Notes under the pieces: model-generated | Database searches by the model: none | What the model saw: the letters and a program-made list of their open reading frames with translations, nothing else | Told to the model about the DNA's origin: nothing | DNA from: Lytechinus pictus | Lineage: Eukaryota; Echinodermata; Echinoidea; Temnopleuroida; Toxopneustidae | Reading direction: 5' to 3' | Length of the DNA: 64,000 nucleotides | NCBI RefSeq assembly: GCF_037042905.1 | Contig: NC_087253.1 | Span: forward strand, 9,412,501-9,476,500 | Made by a program: the position numbers and the translations under genes | Shown: positions 58,523 through 64,000 of the stretch, piece after piece | Position numbering within the stretch: the first letter of the stretch is position 1 | Layout: the number at the start of each line of letters is the position of its first letter

Positions 58523-59977
58523 TTATGTTTGTGCTAATTTGAGCGTTGCGTATCTCTGGTATCCAAGATCCTCCATGACATCTCCACAATCATGTTCAAC
58601 CTGTTTAATCTCAAGCTCTCTGAGATCCTTCATCCATTTCTGAGCGGTCTTGCGCGAATTCTTATGCACTGAAAACGTTCCAGGATCGCTGTGTTTTGCC
58701 TGTGAATTATTGCGGACCCATTCCCTGACGCTCTGTGGCAGGGGTAACCCTACAAATTGGTAGAGGTCCTCCGTTGTGTTGAGAGGCGCTGCCGCGAAGT
58801 CTTCGTACCTGAGAAGGTAGTATCTACCCCGAAGCCAGTCTGGCATTGTTTTTGCTTCTTCTCGAGTCTCCCGCATCCATTTGCACATGGTAGGAATGGA
58901 GTCTTTGATGCGTTCAGTAGAGTTTGTAAGCCCGAGGGGTGCAAGCCGGCCCTTCTTCTGGAACTCCGCCTCATGCGCTCGCACCAGGTCGCTCCACTCC
59001 TCAAAGTAATAGTGGATACGCGAAGCAGCTGACCCCCTTGGATCTCGCACTAAGTGAATGACCTTGACATTGACCTTGTCCTCGACTACCAAGGGTTTTA
59101 TATTCCCGAGATCAGCCCGGATGACCTTCGTAGCCATGATACCATTGTATGTAGTACATAGGTTATTTACCATGTCAGAACTTCGAAATTTACATTGATT
59201 TATTTTTCCTGTTGCCTGACATATCGCACGGTTGTTGATAAGACCGCCCCAAGGATTTGTCAAACGGACAAACTCCTGGGACACATTGCACGCCGCGATA
59301 TCTCTAAGAGTTCTCGTCGAGTATTCATGAAGTTCTCGCGGGAATGGAGAAAACGGAAGCTCCCTTTTATTCCTAATTTTATCAACCAACCACAACGGCT
59401 CAAAGAGGAAAAAGATATTTGGACTTTGATTGAAAAGCTCTCCGATGATCGAAGAGCCAAAACGCCACTGCGCCAGGATGACAACAAATGTCGATGACAC
59501 CCTCAACGATGAGGATATGGACGTTGTCGATCGGGACTCGACCACTCCCTGGTCATCTGTGCGGACACTAATTTTGCCCTCGTCTGAGACTCCTGGAAGT
59601 CCGGATTTCCGACTTGTGATATTTTCCACTGATTCACGTTCTTCCAAAATATTTCGGAAATTTTCGTTGGAAATATTTTGGGATTTTCCTTCTGGCAGTT
59701 TTGAGTTATCTTCCTTAGACAAATTTCGGGCAATATTATTTGGCGTACTGCTTGGTTTTTTGCGGTGAAAATGTTGAAAAATTATCTGGGAAATTTGCCG
59801 AGAGTTGACCTCGGTGCCGTGTGACGCCCTCCTCGGATTGTCCTTGCCATTGCTGTAAAGAGTAAACTTGCCATAGTTCATTGTCATCAGGGAGATATAA
59901 ATAAAAGCAATGGATAATGCTACGCCGATACTCCACTTTGCCAGAAATACACGTCTACAATGTAAAAGAACCCTCAT
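58523..59977 (-). CDS. Carbohydrate sulfotransferase, copy B (intronless)
   Basis: The paralogue of the 52104-53558 gene, also 484 residues from the ATG at 59977 (again only a GTG lies upstream). By my count it differs at about 25 positions over the aligned 492-codon frame. The AQWRFGSS loop and VIHLVRDPRGSAASR region are unchanged. Changes cluster in the stem and in one short patch of the catalytic domain (TGVSIHT in A, IKDSIPT in B). Two others flank the phosphosulfate loop (SITGEL to SIIGEL; FNQNPN to FNQSPN). No stop or frameshift, so both copies seem to be under constraint. Golgi type II topology and role as for copy A. Confidence 0.88.
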   Translation of the reverse strand: MRVLLHCRRVFLAKWSIGVALSIAFIYISLMTMNYGKFTLYSNGKDNPRRASHGTEVNSRQISQIIFQHFHRKKPSSTPNNIARNLSKEDNSKLPEGKSQNISNENFRNILEERESVENITSRKSGLPGVSDEGKISVRTDDQGVVESRSTTSISSSLRVSSTFVVILAQWRFGSSIIGELFNQSPNIFFLFEPLWLVDKIRNKRELPFSPFPRELHEYSTRTLRDIAACNVSQEFVRLTNPWGGLINNRAICQATGKINQCKFRSSDMVNNLCTTYNGIMATKVIRADLGNIKPLVVEDKVNVKVIHLVRDPRGSAASRIHYYFEEWSDLVRAHEAEFQKKGRLAPLGLTNSTERIKDSIPTMCKWMRETREEAKTMPDWLRGRYYLLRYEDFAAAPLNTTEDLYQFVGLPLPQSVREWVRNNSQAKHSDPGTFSVHKNSRKTAQKWMKDLRELEIKQVEHDCGDVMEDLGYQRYATLKLAQT

Positions 59978-60627
59978 ATCTTCGGTCACCTTTATTCCCA
60001 CACCTCAATATAAATGATGTATGGATCGCTGCTCGGGAGGCCTGGATAATAAAATAACGAAATACAGAAAGAAATAATGAAAATTGCAAGAACAAAAAGT
60101 AGTAAATCAGCAAATATTTCATCATGTTTTGCGAAAACCTACACAGGTCATCCGTGAAACTGAATTGATCGAATCGTCCATTTATCAGAAAATTTTGATA
60201 CAAGGAGCAATTATCATAAGATCGAAGGACAATCTTCGCCGTGATCAAGGCTTGATTGGCGCCTAACAGGCAGCATCGCGCAAGTTTGAGCTCTCAATTA
60301 TGAGGAGAATATTGCTTTAGTTGAAGGACAATTTCCATCTTTAATAGTATCAACCATCTTGTTGCACTACATAGCAACTTTTGAAGACGTTTTGGAACAC
60401 TTTTTGTATGTTTTCATCGAGTTTCAATGTGATTTATATTTTGCACATATCCTGTAAATCTGTCTACATTGTCTCTACACAGTAGCCATTACATCATGTA
60501 CATTGACCATTGCAGGCTTGTCTGTTTACTCAACCTTGGCATCCAGCCTCAGAAATGGTAATGAAGCAGACAATTGATTGGAATTCCTCCACCTGAATAG
60601 CATGCCTGATGGTGCAATCCACCCATT

Positions 60628-62802
60628 ATGTTCACACTCGCCTTCTTCTTGGGTAGCTTGCTGTTAATACAGCAGCTACATGAAGTCAAGCACACTTGCA
60701 CAGCCAGCGTTGCATTGTACAACTACAAGGCTCATATTCCTTCTCCGAATGGAAAGAACTTTTATCATCTGAAGTATTTACAAGCCAGTATACATTACTA
60801 CAGCAACTGTGAATCAACATTTAACATTGAGCTCCTCAAATGCGGTGATATACACCCCAACCCTGGGCCGACAAACCAAAACCAAAGTCAACCCAGCACT
60901 CGTACTGTATTTAAATATTCAATTCAAGATTTATATAACCTACGTCAAAGAAATAGCTACAGGACCGTACCGCCAACGACATGGAAAGTGATAAAGGACC
61001 TCGGGATCACACCAAAACCACTACGCAAGCGAGGAAAACGAGCTGGTTCTAGGAAGCATCCTAAATCTTGTCCCAGACCGTACCAGGGGCAAGGCATACC
61101 TGTACTTATCCGACAACGCCTTTTACCTTCACAACGCAAACCTCGCCCAGCATGTTTTACTACAATCACGCCGATGCAACACGACAACGCTGCTCATCAG
61201 AGTCACCATGGCTACGACGTCCCAACCCTGCTACTACTGAACGCCAAATCACTGAGGAATAAGATCGACGAATTGTCAACAATCATTCAGGAATATAAGG
61301 TGGACATAGCAACGATTACCGAAACATGGTTTAGTCCAGAAGAACCCCTTGATATGTTCTCAATACCGGAGTTTTGCTTATATTCAAAACCCAGGGAAGA
61401 TCGATTAGGGGAAGGAGTCGCGCTCTACGCAAAACATCATCTTCAAGCGAGGATAATCGATGTACCTACACCTAAAGGAGTTGAAACTTTATGGATCTAC
61501 ATGAGACCCCAAAGACTTCCAAGGGAAATTAGCGGACTGATACTCTGCGTGATTTACTTCCCTCCAAGGAACCCCAACAAGCAGCAGTATGTTGATCACC
61601 TTCTCTCCACCCTGGACAGTCTTTTGCTTCGCTATCCAGAATCTGGGATCTCGGTAGTAGGTGATTTCAATGATTTAGATATTAATTTCTTACTTGAAAA
61701 TAACAAATTCAAACAAATTGTTACTCAACCAACCCGAGAGGGCAATATTATTGATATGATTGTAACCACTATAGACCCATTGTACCAAGAAACCAAAATA
61801 TTAGCCCCTATTGGCATGAGTGATCATAACTGTATCCTTTGGATACCCAAGGAAAAGGCTCATCGTATTAATCAAGTTAAGAAAAGAATTGGTCGCCCGA
61901 TTCTTGACAGTGGCAAAAGAGCTTTTGGTAGTTGGTTAACTAAGTTTACTTGGGAAGAAATGTATAAAGAAGATGATCCATCTTTGAAATGTCAAATGTT
62001 ATTAGATACTATGATGACTCACTTAGATATTCACATTCCGACAAAAGAGATTCGAATGCATTGTAGAGATAAGCCTTGGATCAATGCGGAAGTCAAAGAT
62101 GTTATACATCAAAGACAGCAAGCTTTCAGTAACAACTCCCAAAGTCTGTGGCGTTATTTAAGAAACAAAGTGATACGCTTAATCAGACAAAGAAAAGTTG
62201 CATATTATAATACCAGAGTTAGAAATTTGAAAACTAGTAATCCAGCAGCATGGTACAAACAGATTCGGATTTTAACCAACACTCACAAAAAACATAGCCC
62301 AATCCATATTCCGAATATTGACCCAAATGATCCTAATCATTATAAAAATATTGCTAATTATATTAATCAGCATTTCTTGAACGTGGCAAGTGATCTACAA
62401 AGTTTAAATAGAAATGAATTACCTGTTTATTTACCATCTCAGAAAACCTGCCCTATTGTACAACCTTACGAAGTATATAAACAATTGAAAACTTTGAACC
62501 AACAAAAATCCGTCCGAATTATTCGTGAGTTCGCCTTGGAATTGTGTTCACCACTAACTGATATCTTGAACAATTCCTTTTACCGGTCTGTTGTACCATG
62601 TCAGTGGAAACGCTCTGAGATTATACCCATTCCTAAATGTTTACCAGTAACAGTGCAGAACTTAAGACCAATAGCATTAACTAGCTATTTTGCAAAAATA
62701 GCAGAGTCGTTCATATGTAAATGGTTATTAGAAGATATATCAGATCACATTGATGTTAACCAATTGGAAATAGACAAGGGCTATCAACAAATCATTACCT
62801 AG
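60628..62802 (+). pseudogene. LINE protein, N-terminal part: 2A-like motif, endonuclease, start of RT
   Basis: The ATG at 60628 opens 724 codons. Residues 1-30 are hydrophobic (FTLAFFLGSLLLIQQL). At 72-81 lies CGDIHPNPGP, a 2A-like motif known from sea urchin and other APE-type LINEs, where it can cause ribosome skipping. The endonuclease spans about 198-410, with LLLNAKSLRNK, catalytic-type ETW (232), GDFND (344-348) and SDHN (398-401). The RT begins near 620 (PIPKCLPVTVQNLRPIALTS). A one-base deletion near 62765 shifts the frame and leads to a stop at 62800-62802, so the polymerase is cut before its catalytic core. The plus-one frame carries on directly. Confidence 0.8.
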
Positions 62803-62807
62803 TTCGA

Positions 62808-63853
62808 TTGCTTCACCAATTGTATGAAAATGCAGAAAAATACCAATATATATCAACACTCATTTTTACAGACTATTCAAAAGCTTTCGACAGAATAAAT
62901 CACAATATCCTTGCAAAAAAATTACTTAACCTTGAAGTAAGACCGTGTCATATTTCCTGGATTTTGGACTTCCTCGAAAATCGACGACAACGAGTCAAAT
63001 ACCTTGGTCAGTGTCACATGCAGGTGTAGCTCAAGGTACAAAACTTGGGCCTATTCTCTTTCTAATAATGATTAATGATGCATGTATAAAATCTCAAATT
63101 CCATATTTTAAATATGTTGACGATCTCACACTGGTTGAAAGTCGCGTTCAATTACAACCATCCAAACTTCCAAATACGCTTACTGAATTTAACCAATGGT
63201 CTGTTAGCAATAACATGACACTTAATCCATCTAAATGTCAGTGCATGCATATAACTTTCTCTAAAAATATTGTTGATCAAAGTCGTATTTTCATTGGAAA
63301 TGAATGCTTGAGAACAGTGCAAGAAGCTAAAATATTAGGTATAATTGTTCAGTCTAACTTAAAATGGGATAGTCATATTTCACACCTATTACGTCGTAGT
63401 AATAAAAAACTATATATGCTTCGTTGTCTCAAAACGTATAAATTACCACTTTGCGATTTAATAACTGTATATAAGGGTTACATTAGGCCAATTTTGGATT
63501 TTGGAGTACCAGTTTTTAATGGAAACCTAACACAAAACCAAATTTCCTGTTTAGAACGTATTCAGTCAAGAGCATGCAGAATTATGCTAGGTGAAGAATA
63601 CACTAATTATACTGATGCTTTAGAAGTGTGTTCTTTACAATCTTTATCTGAAAGACGAAAACAATTGTGCATGAACTTTGCTGTATCCCTTGCCAACAGT
63701 CCACTTTGTAACCATTGGCTACCTCTCAACAACGATGTTGATTACTCATTGAGGAGAAGACCTAAATATCGTCAGTTTCGTTGTAAAACCAAACGTTTTC
63801 TAAACAGTCCATTGCCTTACTTTATAAATTTACTAAACGGTAATTTGAAATAA
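62808..63853 (+). pseudogene. LINE reverse transcriptase, C-terminal part in two frames
   Basis: The 62808-63029 frame carries RT motifs (IFTDYSKAFDRINH). A second shift near 63005 moves to the 62945-63853 frame, with AQGTKLGPILFLIMIND, the catalytic KYVDDLTL, and the thumb/C-terminal part (LSERRKQLCMNFA) to TAA. The catalytic aspartates are present, but the two shifts make this copy unable to give a full protein unless the shifts are sequencing errors. Confidence 0.8.
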
Positions 63854-64000
63854 GCTTGTATTGTTCCTTAGTCAGGATCTGAATGTTGGTTGCTGGGCGT
63901 TGGGGAGACCCACGGTCGCCGGTCCCACGTGGTACGTTCACAGGAGCCTCGCCCTCCTACTTTTCGCTCTTGTGACAGAGAGCGAGGGGTAGGAGGATTG

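Larger units (their letters stand above)
55491..60193. other. Segmental duplication, copy B
   Basis: Direct copy of 48761-53774. It carries the second sulfotransferase gene and the same MITE pair. It lacks the Penelope-like insert but has its own 673-base polyA-type insert at 57313-57985. Confidence 0.9.
60194..64000 (+). mobile_element. APE-type LINE (CR1/L2-like), right end beyond window
   Basis: Starts somewhere between 60194 (end of the duplicated block) and about 60600. One long protein frame encodes an N-terminal 2A-like motif, an apurinic-type endonuclease and a reverse transcriptase. No gag-like ORF1 is evident in the window and no RNase H is seen. The coding part ends at 63853. The remainder to 64000 is a GC-richer 3' tail with no end or target duplication visible. 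The clade is inferred from domain order and motif style. Confidence 0.8.

Overview
The window looks like a piece of a deuterostome marine-invertebrate nuclear genome, most likely an echinoderm and probably a sea urchin. It is AT-rich and intron-bearing, and it is crowded with short inverted-repeat elements, microsatellites and poly-G/poly-C tracts. It also carries an APE-type LINE with a 2A-like motif, a Penelope-like element fragment, tRNA-derived repeats, and intronless Golgi sulfotransferase genes in tandem. The species assignment is inference; no database search was possible.

Layout. 1-15.7 kb has no gene I can support. It holds an irregular direct-repeat cluster (53-310), two very long foldbacks (1212-2919 and 7372-8896), a (TAGA)n block (3600-4345), a tRNA-like relic, a CAGAAATAAA-rich array (9365-9880), a SINE inside a MITE (13361-14110) and a three-layer nest of repeats (14220-14960). 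15.7-17.8 kb carries three phase-compatible exons of a single-pass membrane protein. At 21.1 kb a convincing first exon of a tetraspanin starts. At 24.35 and 25.55 kb lie two more phase-compatible exons ending in a stop; by phase they could be an alternative 3' end of the first gene. 26-48 kb is again gene-poor. It has many MITEs, a LINE 3'-end relic (about 32.9 kb) and, at 46314-47571, the strangest object in the window: a TA-flanked element with about 46-bp terminal inverted repeats, filled with about 55 tandem 17-bp palindromes.

48.7-60.2 kb is a direct segmental duplication (48761-53774 and 55491-60193). Each copy carries one intact, intronless, minus-strand carbohydrate sulfotransferase gene; the two proteins differ at about 25 of 492 positions. 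Each copy has its own later retro-insertion: a Penelope-like fragment in the first and a polyA-tailed insert in the second. From about 60.2 kb to the end lies a LINE with endonuclease and reverse transcriptase regions, broken by two frameshifts.

The sulfotransferases are predicted type II Golgi enzymes that add sulfate to glycans. The tetraspanin and the single-pass protein are predicted surface proteins. No operon-like logic applies; the main story is mobile elements and recent duplication reshaping gene-poor DNA.
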